A DNA stretch of 64,000 nt, from contig LM994670.1 in the NCBI GenBank assembly GCA_000753455.2, forward strand, positions 1,573,874 through 1,637,873. Direction: 5' to 3'. The translations under genes and the position numbers were made by a program. Positions within the stretch are counted from its first letter, which is position 1. The number at the start of each line of letters is the position of its first letter. Shown here one piece after another: positions 18,140-26,611 of this stretch. This DNA is from Clostridium jeddahitimonense (GTDB lineage Bacteria; Bacillota; Clostridia; Clostridiales; Clostridiaceae). The notes beneath the pieces were generated by a model. The model was not told where the DNA came from. It was given only the letters and a program-made list of their open reading frames with translations, and did no database searches.

Positions 18140-18174
18140 AAAGCACTTATCATAATAATGGTAGGTGCTTTTTA
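18140..18174 (+). terminator. Terminator after the APC permease
   Basis: AAAGCAC pairs with GTGCTTT, with extra pairing inside and a T-run. The remaining sequence to 18392 is AT-rich and I see no gene or element in it. Confidence 0.85.
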
Positions 18175-18392
18175 ATATTTACGGACAATGGAATAAATAA
18201 TGATCTTAAGTTACTAAAATGATGAATCGAGATAAAATAATAGTTATACTATTGAAATTAAATATTAAATAGTATATAGATATTATATAAAAAAACTATT
18301 TTTTAAAGTGAATAAGAATATAGTTTTAAATATTAAACTAAAAAACAAATTTGATTTGGAAATAATTAAATCAGTATATAAGGAGATATATT

Positions 18393-18959
18393 ATGAATAA
18401 GAAACTAAAGGTAAAAAGAACAGATAATAATATAATAGAAGTTAATATGAAGATACTTAATTCATCTTATATAGAAAAAATAATGAGACTTCAAGATGAA
18501 ATAGTTGAAGGACTTGAAGATAAGCAGTTATATGCATCTACTGAAAAAGATGAATTTATGAAGTATATTGATTGCGAAGGTATAATACTTGGTGTAACTA
18601 CTGAAGAAGATGAATTAATTGCAATGGGCGTATATGTTGCTAAAGGATATGATAAGAAGAATTATGGATATGATTTAGGTATAATAGATGAAGAATTATT
18701 AAAGGTAGGGCAAATAGAATCTACTGTAGTAAAAAATGAGTTTAGGGGAAATAGATTGCAGAAAGTTATTTGTGAAGAGTTAGAAAAGATAGCAAGGGAA
18801 AAAGAGAATACTATATTAACTTCTACAGCATCACCGTATAATAAATTTAGTGTTAATACTTTTCTAGATTTAGGGTATGAGATAAAGGTAGAGAAAGTAA
18901 AATATGGAGGATTAAAAAGATACGTAATGATGAAAAAATTAAGTCAGCCAAATAAATAA
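18393..18959 (+). CDS. GNAT-family acetyltransferase
   Basis: 188 aa, soluble. The acetyl-CoA binding motif A region is VVKNEFRGNRLQKVICEEL near residues 112-130 (R-G-N-R in place of the usual Q/R-x-x-G-x-G/A). It is followed by STASPYNKFSVNTFLDLGYE, the C-terminal helix common to GNATs. Substrate unknown. It is followed after 18 bases by a 2H phosphoesterase gene and is probably co-transcribed with it. Confidence 0.75.
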   Translation: MNKKLKVKRTDNNIIEVNMKILNSSYIEKIMRLQDEIVEGLEDKQLYASTEKDEFMKYIDCEGIILGVTTEEDELIAMGVYVAKGYDKKNYGYDLGIIDEELLKVGQIESTVVKNEFRGNRLQKVICEELEKIAREKENTILTSTASPYNKFSVNTFLDLGYEIKVEKVKYGGLKRYVMMKKLSQPNK

Positions 18960-18977
18960 GTAAGGAGTAAGTAAAGT

Positions 18978-19508
18978 ATGAGATATGTGATAGTGTGTGT
19001 ACTTAAAGGGGAAGCAGGAGATTTTAATAATAATTTAAGAAAAGATATATTAAAAAAGTTTAATGCTAAGTCTTCGAAGCTTCCAGCACATTTTACTATA
19101 AAAGCTCCCTTTGAATACGATGGAAGTATTATAGATTTAGAAAACAATATTGAAGCATTTTGTAAGAGAGAGAGAAGTCAACCTTTTAGATTAAATAATT
19201 ATAATCATTTTGATAATAGGGTTATTTATATGGATGTAGATATGTCAAAAGAAGGAAAGATGTTACATGATAGGCTTATTGAAGAGATAGATAAGTCTTC
19301 ATATATTAATTTTACAAAAACTGATGGTAAGGATAAGGTGTTTCATGTTACTTTATCCTCAAAAAAATTACCTCCCATTTATGAAGAAGTATGGAACTAT
19401 GTAAATCAGTATAAATTTGATTTTAAATGTAATTTTGATAACATAACAATTTATAAATGGGAAGAGAATACTTGGAAAATTTATAGAGAATTTCTTTTAT
19501 TATTGTAA
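18978..19508 (+). CDS. 2H phosphoesterase / 2'-5' RNA ligase-like protein
   Basis: 176 aa. Two HxT motifs define the fold: HFTI with His38 and HVTL with His123, separated by the usual distance. Family members hydrolyse 2',3'-cyclic phosphates or related bonds in RNA or nucleotides. Substrate not identifiable. The last 9 bases overlap the convergent small gene on the minus strand. Confidence 0.85.
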   Translation: MRYVIVCVLKGEAGDFNNNLRKDILKKFNAKSSKLPAHFTIKAPFEYDGSIIDLENNIEAFCKRERSQPFRLNNYNHFDNRVIYMDVDMSKEGKMLHDRLIEEIDKSSYINFTKTDGKDKVFHVTLSSKKLPPIYEEVWNYVNQYKFDFKCNFDNITIYKWEENTWKIYREFLLLL

Positions 19509-19697
19509 ATTTAAATTATATAAATGAATCATTAATGCTACTAATACCATTAAACCAAACATAACGAAGATAGCTAATTTATTAATCTCTTTATTTTTTC
19601 TTTTTTTTATTTCTTCAAATTTTAATATGTCTTCTGATGTCATAGTTCTTAATGTTATTCTGTAGTAATTTGCTTTTTTAAAGCGAAGAATATTCAT
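19500..19697 (-). CDS. Small single-pass membrane protein
   Basis: 65 aa. A charged head (residues 1-40, with EEIKKRKNKE) is followed by one hydrophobic helix (LAIFVMFGLMVLVALMI). On the minus strand it has a perfect GGAGGT eight bases before the ATG and a TATAAT box near 19740, so it is a real gene despite its size. Function unknown. It converges with the 2H gene and they overlap by 9 bases. Confidence 0.7.
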   Translation of the reverse strand: MNILRFKKANYYRITLRTMTSEDILKFEEIKKRKNKEINKLAIFVMFGLMVLVALMIHLYNLNLQ

Positions 19698-19924
19698 TTT
19701 TAAATTACCTCCAAAATTATGTAATCAAAAGGATAATACTATTATAACACTTATTACCATAAAAAGGAAATTGTGTTACTTAAATGATTAACATTATGTT
19801 AGATAAATCATATATTTTAGTATCAAAAGAAAAAAGTATATCTAAAGTATTAACAATATTTTTATTAATAATATGCTAAAATACAATTATTAGTATTAAT
19901 TTTCAACATTAGGGAGGCTTAATA

Positions 19925-20740
19925 GTGAATAGTTTGGATAAAGATTTTTATTTAGAAAAATACCCTCATATAGAGGAATATATAGAAAGAAGTAATATTG
20001 ATTTTAAAGAGTTGCAAAAAATATATAATGACTTTGTAAAATTTGAGAACTCTTATGAAACTCAAGCAGATTTTATAGCTAATATATTACGTTCCAATGA
20101 AAATATACATTCTGTTAAATCAAGAATAAAAGATCCAGAAAGATTAATTGAAAAGATTATAAGAAAAACGGAAGATAGGAAAGTTAAAAATGGAAAAGAT
20201 TTTTATTTTAATGTAGATAATTATAAAAATGAGATAACAGATTTAATTGGAATAAGAGTTTTACATATATTTAAAGACCAATGGAAAGATATACATGACT
20301 TTATAGTAAAGACATGGAATGTAGTTGAAATAACAGCAAACATAAGAGATGGAGACGATAGATATATATTTGATGATTTAGGTATAGAAGTAAGGTCACG
20401 ACAATCAGGTTATAGATCAGTTCATTACTTAGTAGAATGTTATCCTACAAATCAAAAGGTTATAGCTGAAATTCAAGTTAGAACTATCTTTGAAGAGGGG
20501 TATGGGGAGATAGATCATAGGCTTAGATATTCTCATCATGAGATTCCGGAAATATTAAAATCTAATTTATTATTATTTAATAGGATAGTTGGAAGTGCTG
20601 ATGAAATGGCTTCATTAATAAATATGTTAAATAATAACCTTGGAGATAAGGAGAATTATTATGAAAATAAGCTAAAGGAAAAAGAAGAAGAAATACAAAG
20701 ATTAAAAGAGGAATTAAAAAAGTATCAAACTAACAAATAA
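19925..20740 (+). CDS. Small alarmone synthetase (RelA/SpoT synthetase domain)
   Basis: 271 aa. Makes (p)ppGpp from ATP and GDP/GTP. Synthetase motifs in order: VKSRIKDPERLIEKI near residue 60, TDLIGIRVLHIF near 105, RSRQSGYRSVHYLVE (G-loop tyrosine) near 158 and AEIQVRTIFEEGYGEIDHR near 180. There is no HD hydrolase domain and no TGS/ACT regulatory half. The C-terminal 35 residues are a Lys/Glu coiled coil (LKEKEEEIQRLKEELKK), possibly for oligomerisation. GTG start with GGGAGG upstream. No partner gene suggests a toxin-antitoxin pair. Confidence 0.9.
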   Translation: MNSLDKDFYLEKYPHIEEYIERSNIDFKELQKIYNDFVKFENSYETQADFIANILRSNENIHSVKSRIKDPERLIEKIIRKTEDRKVKNGKDFYFNVDNYKNEITDLIGIRVLHIFKDQWKDIHDFIVKTWNVVEITANIRDGDDRYIFDDLGIEVRSRQSGYRSVHYLVECYPTNQKVIAEIQVRTIFEEGYGEIDHRLRYSHHEIPEILKSNLLLFNRIVGSADEMASLINMLNNNLGDKENYYENKLKEKEEEIQRLKEELKKYQTNK

Positions 20741-20800
20741 AAAACTTGTAGAAATATGCCTAATGATGTATAATTATGCATATAAAAATTTAATAATATG

Positions 20801-20975
20801 TAGATAGAGGTTGCGGTATTTAATAGTATCTTTGCAAGAAAATTAAGCATAAGTGCAAAATGAAAGGAAATATCGCCGAAACAAATAACTGAGGCTTTAA
20901 GGTTATTATGTTGGGGTTATACAGAATATGTATAACACTGTCATAATCAAATGATTATGGAGGGCTATCACTGAA
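20801..20975 (+). promoter_or_regulatory. Lysine riboswitch (L-box)
   Basis: Conserved L-box blocks occur in order: AGAGGTTGCG, AGTATC, GAAAGGAA, CGCCGAA, GAGGCTTTAAGG, TTGGGG, ACTGTCA and TGGAGGGCTATC. A -10 like TATAAT lies at 20769-20774. It controls the YfcC transporter and probably the M20 gene behind it. Lysine binding should favour the terminator at 21013. Confidence 0.9.
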
Positions 20976-21012
20976 GTGTATTTTAAATAAGGTATTAATA
21001 CTGAATTTATAA

Positions 21013-21044
21013 GAGTCTTAAGTGATAAGCTTAAGGCTTTTTTG
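21013..21044 (+). terminator. Expression-platform terminator of the lysine riboswitch
   Basis: AGTCTTAAG pairs with CTTAAGGCT (one G-U), then six T. It lies 39 bases before the transporter start. Confidence 0.85.
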
Positions 21045-21082
21045 TTTATTCTAGAAAGATAAAAAACAATAGGAGGATGAAG

Positions 21083-22513
21083 ATGTTAAATTTACAGAAG
21101 AAAAGAGAAAAATCAGAGGATGTTATGAAAAAAGAAATGAAAATGCCTCATACTTTAGTTATAATTTTTGGAATTATAATTTTAGTATCAATAGCAACTT
21201 ACTTTGTTCCAGGTGGAGCTTATGAAAGAGTTGTAAATGAAGCAGGGAAAACTGTAGTTGTAGATGGAACTTTTAGCTATGTAGAAAGCAATCCACAAGG
21301 AATATTTGCAGTACTACAAGCACCACTAGAAGGGATTATGAGTGCAGCTGAGATAATTGCATTTTTATTTGTAGTTGGAGGAGCTATAAATGTTGTATCA
21401 AGAACTAAAGCTATTGATCTTGGTATAGTTAGATTAGTTAATAAATTAAAAGGTAAAGAAATATTAATAATACCAATATTAACACTTATATTTTCTATTG
21501 GTGGAGCAGTTTTTGGTATGTCAGAAGAAGCAATACCATTTATAACGCTTTTACTTCCACTTATGTTAGCATTAGGTTACGATAGTATATTAACTGTTGC
21601 AGTTACATATTTTGCGTGTATATTAGGTTTCTCAACAGCAATGCTAAATCCATTTACAGTACATATTGCACAAAATATAGCTGGTGTAGAAGTAGGTTCA
21701 GGAGTTGGATTCCGTACAGTAGTATGGGCTATTACAACAGCTGTTGGTATAGCATTCTTAATGTATTATGCTAATAAGATTAAAAAAGATCCAACAAAGA
21801 GTTTAGTTTATGAATCAGACAGAAAGAAAAAGGAAAAACTAGAAGTTAATATTCATAGTCATGAAGGTTTTACTATAAAGCATAAAGCTATATTATCTCT
21901 TTTAGCAGTAGCTATAGGAGTTATAGTTTGGGGAGTATTAGTTAAGGGATTCTATATTTCTGAAATAGCAGCAGTATTTTTAGCAATGGGATTATGTTCA
22001 GGTATTGTTGGAAGATTATCACTTAACGATATGGCAGAGGCATTTATAGAAGGTGCAAAAGGAATGATTGGGGCAGCTGTAATAATAGGTTGTGCTAAAG
22101 GAATAGTTATAATTGCAGAAAATGCTCAAATAATAGATACAGTTTTACATGGTTTAGTTGGATTAATTGGTAATTTACCATCATTAATAGCTGCATATTT
22201 AATGTATATAGTTCAAATGATAGTAAACTTCTTTGTTATTTCAGGTTCAGCACAAGCTGCTGTAACTATGCCATTACTTGCACCACTTGGAGATTTGGTA
22301 GGGGTACAAAGACAATTATCAGTCTTAATATTCCAATTAGGAGATGGCTTCTCAAATGCAATATTCCCAACATCAGGAATATTAATAGCGTCATTAGGAT
22401 TAGCTGGAGTTCCATATTCTAAATGGGTAAAATGGATACTTCCAATACAAGCAATAATATTCTTATTAAGCTTAGGATTTATAACTGTTGCAATGATGAT
22501 AAATTGGATGTAA
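21083..22513 (+). CDS. YfcC-family (DcuC superfamily) membrane transporter under lysine riboswitch control
   Basis: 476 aa, about twelve hydrophobic segments. After a charged start it has MPHTLVIIFGIIILVSIAT and the characteristic YFVPGGAYERV. Repeated motifs such as FGMSEEAIPF and NFFVISGSAQAAVTMPLL near residue 390 fit the YfcC/C4-dicarboxylate/arginine-antiporter-like superfamily. ATG 21077 abuts the RBS, so ATG 21083 (six bases after AGGAGG) is chosen. Control by a lysine riboswitch points to import of lysine or a lysine conjugate. The M20 amidohydrolase downstream suggests an acylated or peptide form. Confidence 0.85.
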   Translation: MLNLQKKREKSEDVMKKEMKMPHTLVIIFGIIILVSIATYFVPGGAYERVVNEAGKTVVVDGTFSYVESNPQGIFAVLQAPLEGIMSAAEIIAFLFVVGGAINVVSRTKAIDLGIVRLVNKLKGKEILIIPILTLIFSIGGAVFGMSEEAIPFITLLLPLMLALGYDSILTVAVTYFACILGFSTAMLNPFTVHIAQNIAGVEVGSGVGFRTVVWAITTAVGIAFLMYYANKIKKDPTKSLVYESDRKKKEKLEVNIHSHEGFTIKHKAILSLLAVAIGVIVWGVLVKGFYISEIAAVFLAMGLCSGIVGRLSLNDMAEAFIEGAKGMIGAAVIIGCAKGIVIIAENAQIIDTVLHGLVGLIGNLPSLIAAYLMYIVQMIVNFFVISGSAQAAVTMPLLAPLGDLVGVQRQLSVLIFQLGDGFSNAIFPTSGILIASLGLAGVPYSKWVKWILPIQAIIFLLSLGFITVAMMINWM

Positions 22514-22561
22514 AAAAATTTAAGACTCAAAATTCAAATAAGTTTTACTTATTAAAATAGG

Positions 22562-22583
22562 AGAAGCTGCTTAGGCAGCTTCT
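22562..22583 (+). other. Strong stem-loop between transporter and amidohydrolase genes
   Basis: AGAAGCTGC, TTAG, GCAGCTTCT form a nine-base perfect stem without a T-run. It may stabilise the upstream message or give partial termination, setting the ratio of the two gene products. Confidence 0.6.
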
Positions 22584-22625
22584 AAATTATATATAAAAAT
22601 ATTAATTAATTTAGGGGAGTTAAAG

Positions 22626-23759
22626 ATGAAAGAGAGATTAACTAGTGAAGGACAAAAAATACATAAAAGACTAATAGAAATAAGCGATTATATATATGAA
22701 AATCCAGAGTTAGGAAACGAAGAGTATAAAGCAGTAAAAGTTTTAACTGAACTTTTAAAGGAGCACAATTTTGAAGTAGAGGAAAGATACCTAAATATGG
22801 ATACTGCCTTTAAAGCAACTTTTGATAGTGGTAAGCCAGGATTAACTATTGGTTATTTATGTGAGTATGATGCATTACCTGGAATAGGACACGGATGTGG
22901 ACATAATATGATTGGTACAATCTCTTCAGGAGCAGGTATTGTTTTAAGTAAAATAATAGATCAAGTCGGAGGGAAAATAATAGTTTATGGAACTCCAGCA
23001 GAAGAGACAAATGGTGCAAAAGTAATCATGGTTGAAGAAGGAGCATTTGATGAACTTGATTGTGCAATGATGGTTCATCCAAATGATAAGACTTATGCTA
23101 GTGGTACAAGTAGTGCTCTTTATCCAATTCAATTTACTTTTAAGGGAAAGACAGCTCACGCAGCGTCTTGTCCAGAACAAGGCATAAATGCATTAAATGC
23201 TGTAATACAATTATTTAATGGAATTGATGCTTTAAGACAGCACGTAACTAAAGATGTATTAATGCATGGAATTATTACTGAAGGTGGAGTTGCAGCTAAT
23301 ATAGTTCCAGAAAGAGCAGTAGCTCAGTTCTATATAAGAGCAGCAAAAAAAGCTACAATAGAAGAGGTTTTAGAAAAGGTTAAAAATATTGCAAGAGGTG
23401 CAGCTTTGATGACTGGTTGCGAACTTGAGATGGATAGATATGAGATTCCTTATGATGATTTAAATACTAATGAAGTATTATCAGAAGCTTTCAATGAAAA
23501 TCTAAGAAGTTTAGGTATTACAGAAATTCATGCACCTAAGACTGGTGGAGGATCAAGTGATATAGGTAATGTAAGCTATGTTACACCAACTATACACCCA
23601 TATATTTCAATTTCCAATTGTGAAGTAAGAGGTCATAGTAGAGAACTTGCAAAAGCCACAACAGAAAGTTTAGGACATGAAAGATTATTAACTGCAGTTT
23701 TAGCTTTAGCTTATACTGGATATGATGTTTTAACTAAAAAAGTAATATTGAATAGATAA
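22626..23759 (+). CDS. M20-family metallo-amidohydrolase/aminoacylase
   Basis: 377 aa. Metal-site motifs: CEYDALPGIGHGCGHN (residues 79-94, metal-binding Cys and His), PAEETNGAK near 125 (general base Glu) and TAHAASCPEQGINALN for the dimerisation-domain histidine. The subgroup (AbgB/aminoacylase) cleaves amide bonds of N-acyl amino acids or aminobenzoyl-glutamate. It follows the lysine-riboswitch transporter, with only a stem-loop between them. I infer it releases lysine (or diaminopimelate) from an imported conjugate. Confidence 0.88.
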   Translation: MKERLTSEGQKIHKRLIEISDYIYENPELGNEEYKAVKVLTELLKEHNFEVEERYLNMDTAFKATFDSGKPGLTIGYLCEYDALPGIGHGCGHNMIGTISSGAGIVLSKIIDQVGGKIIVYGTPAEETNGAKVIMVEEGAFDELDCAMMVHPNDKTYASGTSSALYPIQFTFKGKTAHAASCPEQGINALNAVIQLFNGIDALRQHVTKDVLMHGIITEGGVAANIVPERAVAQFYIRAAKKATIEEVLEKVKNIARGAALMTGCELEMDRYEIPYDDLNTNEVLSEAFNENLRSLGITEIHAPKTGGGSSDIGNVSYVTPTIHPYISISNCEVRGHSRELAKATTESLGHERLLTAVLALAYTGYDVLTKKVILNR

Positions 23760-23769
23760 TACAAATGTT

Positions 23770-23794
23770 AAAAGGAGCAATTGCTCCTTTTTTG
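23770..23794 (+). terminator. Terminator after the M20 gene
   Basis: AAAAGGAGCAATTGCTCCTTTTTT is a self-complementary stem with a T-run. Confidence 0.9.
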
Positions 23795-23953
23795 CTTATT
23801 AATATAATAATTAGGATGAAAGGAATGATTAACTGGGCAGGCTAATAGATTACTTTAGAATGATGGTAGACTCTATGTAGAATGGATTATGGAATAAATT
23901 TGTAATATGTGATAACATAAAATTATCAAATTAGATAATTAATGGAGGATTAT

Positions 23954-24121
23954 ATGGATAAGAATATTACGGGAATACTTTGGCTTTTTGCAGCAATATG
24001 TTTTCTAATAGTAGGAGTAGTAAATAAAAATCCTGTGTTTATAATATTAGGTTGTGCTTATATTTGTATTAGTTTTTCTAGAAAAAATGAAGCTAATAAT
24101 GAAGAGAACTCAGAAAAATAA
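23954..24121 (+). CDS. 55-residue membrane protein
   Basis: ATG with GGAGG five to six bases upstream. MDKNITGILWLFAAICFLIV begins the first hydrophobic helix and FIILGCAYICISF the second. The C-terminus is polar and acidic (EANNEENSEK). No family recognised. It lies 35 bases before the next gene and may be co-transcribed with it. Confidence 0.6.
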   Translation: MDKNITGILWLFAAICFLIVGVVNKNPVFIILGCAYICISFSRKNEANNEENSEK

Positions 24122-24156
24122 TTTCTTCAATATTTAAATTAAATGGAGGTAGTATA

Positions 24157-24516
24157 ATGGCCTATGTTCATGAGTTTGGAATAATTGATTGTATTGAAGA
24201 GTATAGGGAAAATGAGCATAAACCAGAAAAATATAATTGTATTTCTATAGATGGAGATCTTATTGATGAAATATATCATAAAGGGTTTGGAGATAAAATG
24301 AAGAAATTAGAAACCTTTGCGCATAATCTAAATAGACCATATAAGGATTTAGCTTATTATGGAACAACCTTAATACCACCGACATCACTTAAGCAGTTCT
24401 TAAATATAATTAATGAAGAAAATATTAAGTGTAAGTCAGAAGAGTTTGATAAATTGATAAGTATAATAGTTAAGGCTATAGAAGAAGAAAAGTATATTAT
24501 TCATTATGGGATATAG
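24157..24516 (+). CDS. Hypothetical soluble protein, 119 aa
   Basis: Good RBS (GGAGG) and ATG. Acidic/basic soluble sequence with no membrane segment. GTTLIPPTSLKQFLNII near the middle followed by two predicted helices resembles small immunity-like or stress-related hypotheticals, but I do not recognise a family. Followed after 14 bases by an acetyltransferase gene. Confidence 0.6.
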   Translation: MAYVHEFGIIDCIEEYRENEHKPEKYNCISIDGDLIDEIYHKGFGDKMKKLETFAHNLNRPYKDLAYYGTTLIPPTSLKQFLNIINEENIKCKSEEFDKLISIIVKAIEEEKYIIHYGI

Positions 24517-24530
24517 AAGGGAAATGTATT

Positions 24531-25091
24531 ATGGCAATACGATTGGCAACAGTCAATGATAGCAATGAAATATTAAAAATATATGGACAATATATTGATA
24601 CTGCAATTACCTTTGAATATACACTTCCAAATGAGAAGGAATTTGAAGAAAGGGTTAAAAGTATTATTTTACAATATCCTTATTTAGTATATGAAGAAGA
24701 TGGCAATATTATTGGTTATGCCTATGCTAGTAGATATAAAGAAAGAGCAGCATATCAATGGGGTGTTGAACTATCAATTTATATTGACTCTAACTTTACA
24801 TCAAAGGGTATCGGTAAAGTTCTTTGTTTAAAGCTTATAGAGTTGTTAAGGCTTCAAGAAATAAGAACAGTATATGGATGTGTAACATTGCCAAATGAGA
24901 AAAGTGAAAATTTACAGATTAGCATAGGTTTTAAAAAGATTGGAATATATCACAATGCCGGTTATAAATGTAATAAATGGAGAGATGTTGCTTGGTTTGA
25001 AAAATCAATTGCAATTTATGATGAGAATCCAAAGGAGTTTATACCTATAACTAAAATACCAGAAGATAAAATTTTGAAGATACTAAAGTAA
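24531..25091 (+). CDS. GNAT N-acetyltransferase, Pat/Bar-like
   Basis: 186 aa. ATVNDSNEILKIY and ITFEYTLPNEKEFEER are typical of phosphinothricin-type acetyltransferases. The CoA site is in FTSKGIGKVLCLKLIELL (K-G-I-G-K), and VTLPNEKSENLQISIGFKKIG is the usual C-terminal part. Pat-like proteins acetylate small amino acids or analogues such as methionine sulfone. Real substrate unknown. Co-directional with the preceding 119-aa gene. Confidence 0.8.
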   Translation: MAIRLATVNDSNEILKIYGQYIDTAITFEYTLPNEKEFEERVKSIILQYPYLVYEEDGNIIGYAYASRYKERAAYQWGVELSIYIDSNFTSKGIGKVLCLKLIELLRLQEIRTVYGCVTLPNEKSENLQISIGFKKIGIYHNAGYKCNKWRDVAWFEKSIAIYDENPKEFIPITKIPEDKILKILK

Positions 25092-25183
25092 GAGGATTTA
25101 AGTAATTAATGTTTCTTTAATTGTAGAAATAAATAACTAAATGTATTATCATTAATATTAATAAAACTTAGGAGGAGAACATT

Positions 25184-25381
25184 ATGGGTAAAGGCAAAAA
25201 CAAAGGAAAAGTTAATGGTAAAGGCAAAGGGAAAAATGAAAAAAGTAGTTCAATAAGCTTTTTGGCTCTTTGCATGATAGTGGGGCTTTTACTTGGAACA
25301 ATTTATAATCAAGTACTTATTGGAATATGTTTAGGTACTCTTGTTGGAGTAATAATAGACGCTAGAAATAAGAAAAAATAA
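25184..25381 (+). CDS. Small Gly/Lys-rich membrane protein
   Basis: 65 aa. The first 24 residues are a repeat of Gly and Lys (GKGKNKGKVNGKGKGKNEK), followed by two hydrophobic helices (FLALCMIVGLLLGTI and LIGICLGTLVGVII) and a basic tail. Strong AGGAGG. The basic glycine-rich head could contact nucleic acid or lipid head groups. Function unknown. Confidence 0.65.
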   Translation: MGKGKNKGKVNGKGKGKNEKSSSISFLALCMIVGLLLGTIYNQVLIGICLGTLVGVIIDARNKKK

Positions 25382-25402
25382 TTTTATATATTTAATAGCA
25401 GC

Positions 25403-25437
25403 AACATCTACTAAAATTGTAGATGTTATTTTTTTTA
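25403..25437 (+). terminator. Terminator after the Gly/Lys-rich small gene
   Basis: AACATCTAC and GTAGATGTT form a nine-base perfect stem, then ATTTTTTTT. Confidence 0.92.
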
Positions 25438-25532
25438 TAGGAAAGTGCTAAAAAGTCAATTGATAAAAATAAGTAACTGTTTACAGAGGATTTTTATAGT
25501 ATGTATTAAGAATTAAAAAATAGGAGAGAGAT

Positions 25533-26603
25533 ATGAATCAGATCAAATCTTCTAGGAAGAAATGGAAGGCAATAGAAGTAGTTGGATTATTTTTAGTAAT
25601 CTTATCTTTTATTGTCTTACTAGTATCTCCAGATTCTTTATCTGGACTTTTTGATAGTATTACAAAACAAGTATTTCCTATAGTAGTTGATGTATTTCTG
25701 CTTAGTGAAGTTGGTGTAGCTATTATTATAAGTGTAATTGTAGGTAGGATTTTAGAGAGATTAGGTTTTACTGATGCTTTGATAAGAATTTTTATTCCTA
25801 TAATGAAGTTCTTTAAGATTAATCCATCTGTTATAATTCCAAGTGTTTATAATGTTTTAGGAGATATTAATGCTGCTGGAGCTATTGCAGGTCCTGTATT
25901 AGTTAAAGCTAAAGCTACAAAGGGAGAGCAAAAAATTGCTATTGCAACTATGATACAATCGCCACAATCTTTTGCAACATTAGTTTTAGGATTAGTAGTA
26001 TTAACAAAGTTTAATATTAAAGCATTACCGTTAGTTATTGTAGCGGTATTTGTACCAATAATATTAGTGCCACTTATTTTATCCAAAACAGTATATAGAG
26101 ACACTAAAGCTGTGGATTTAGAAGAATTACCGAGATTTACTCCAGAAACTAAGTTTCTAGATACACTATTTAGTTCAGCAAAAGAAGGAGCTTACCTTTT
26201 ATTCTTAGTAATAATTCCAGCTGTTGCAGCAGTATTTACTATGATTGGTATATTAGATTACTTTGGTATTTGGGATATAATTTCTAATGCCATGAGTACA
26301 TGCTTACAATGGTTACAAATTGAACCAGCAACAGGCATAGTATCAATTTTAGCAAGCCCAACATTAGCTATGGCTCAATTAGTTGAAATGTGTAATGTAG
26401 CACCAGCACTTATTGTAGGTGGATTTGTTCTTGCAAATTCAGGATTTCCGTTATCAGTATTGTTTGGGCAAATACCTGTAACATGGAAAGAACATTCAGA
26501 TTTAAATGAAAAAGAAGCATTATATGCAGCTTTATTAGGGGCAGCTATCAGATTGATTAGTTGTGTAATAATAGCATTAGCATTAACACCACTTATAATT
26601 TGA
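25533..26603 (+). CDS. Gate/nucleoside-recognition domain membrane protein
   Basis: 356 aa, about eight hydrophobic segments. The central glycine-rich GDINAAGAIAGPVL near residue 110 and MIQSPQSFATLVLG near 135 fit the YjiH/SpmA-like Gate family, and a second Gate-like half begins near residue 215. Such proteins are thought to be transporters for nucleosides or other small solutes. A metal-dependent amidohydrolase gene starts 8 bases after the stop, so substrate import followed by hydrolysis is likely. Confidence 0.75.
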   Translation: MNQIKSSRKKWKAIEVVGLFLVILSFIVLLVSPDSLSGLFDSITKQVFPIVVDVFLLSEVGVAIIISVIVGRILERLGFTDALIRIFIPIMKFFKINPSVIIPSVYNVLGDINAAGAIAGPVLVKAKATKGEQKIAIATMIQSPQSFATLVLGLVVLTKFNIKALPLVIVAVFVPIILVPLILSKTVYRDTKAVDLEELPRFTPETKFLDTLFSSAKEGAYLLFLVIIPAVAAVFTMIGILDYFGIWDIISNAMSTCLQWLQIEPATGIVSILASPTLAMAQLVEMCNVAPALIVGGFVLANSGFPLSVLFGQIPVTWKEHSDLNEKEALYAALLGAAIRLISCVIIALALTPLII

Positions 26604-26611
26604 AGGTAGAT

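Noticed and set aside
22213..22530. 105-residue antisense frame over the YfcC gene end
   Set aside because: Shadow of a strongly supported coding sequence and no start signal.
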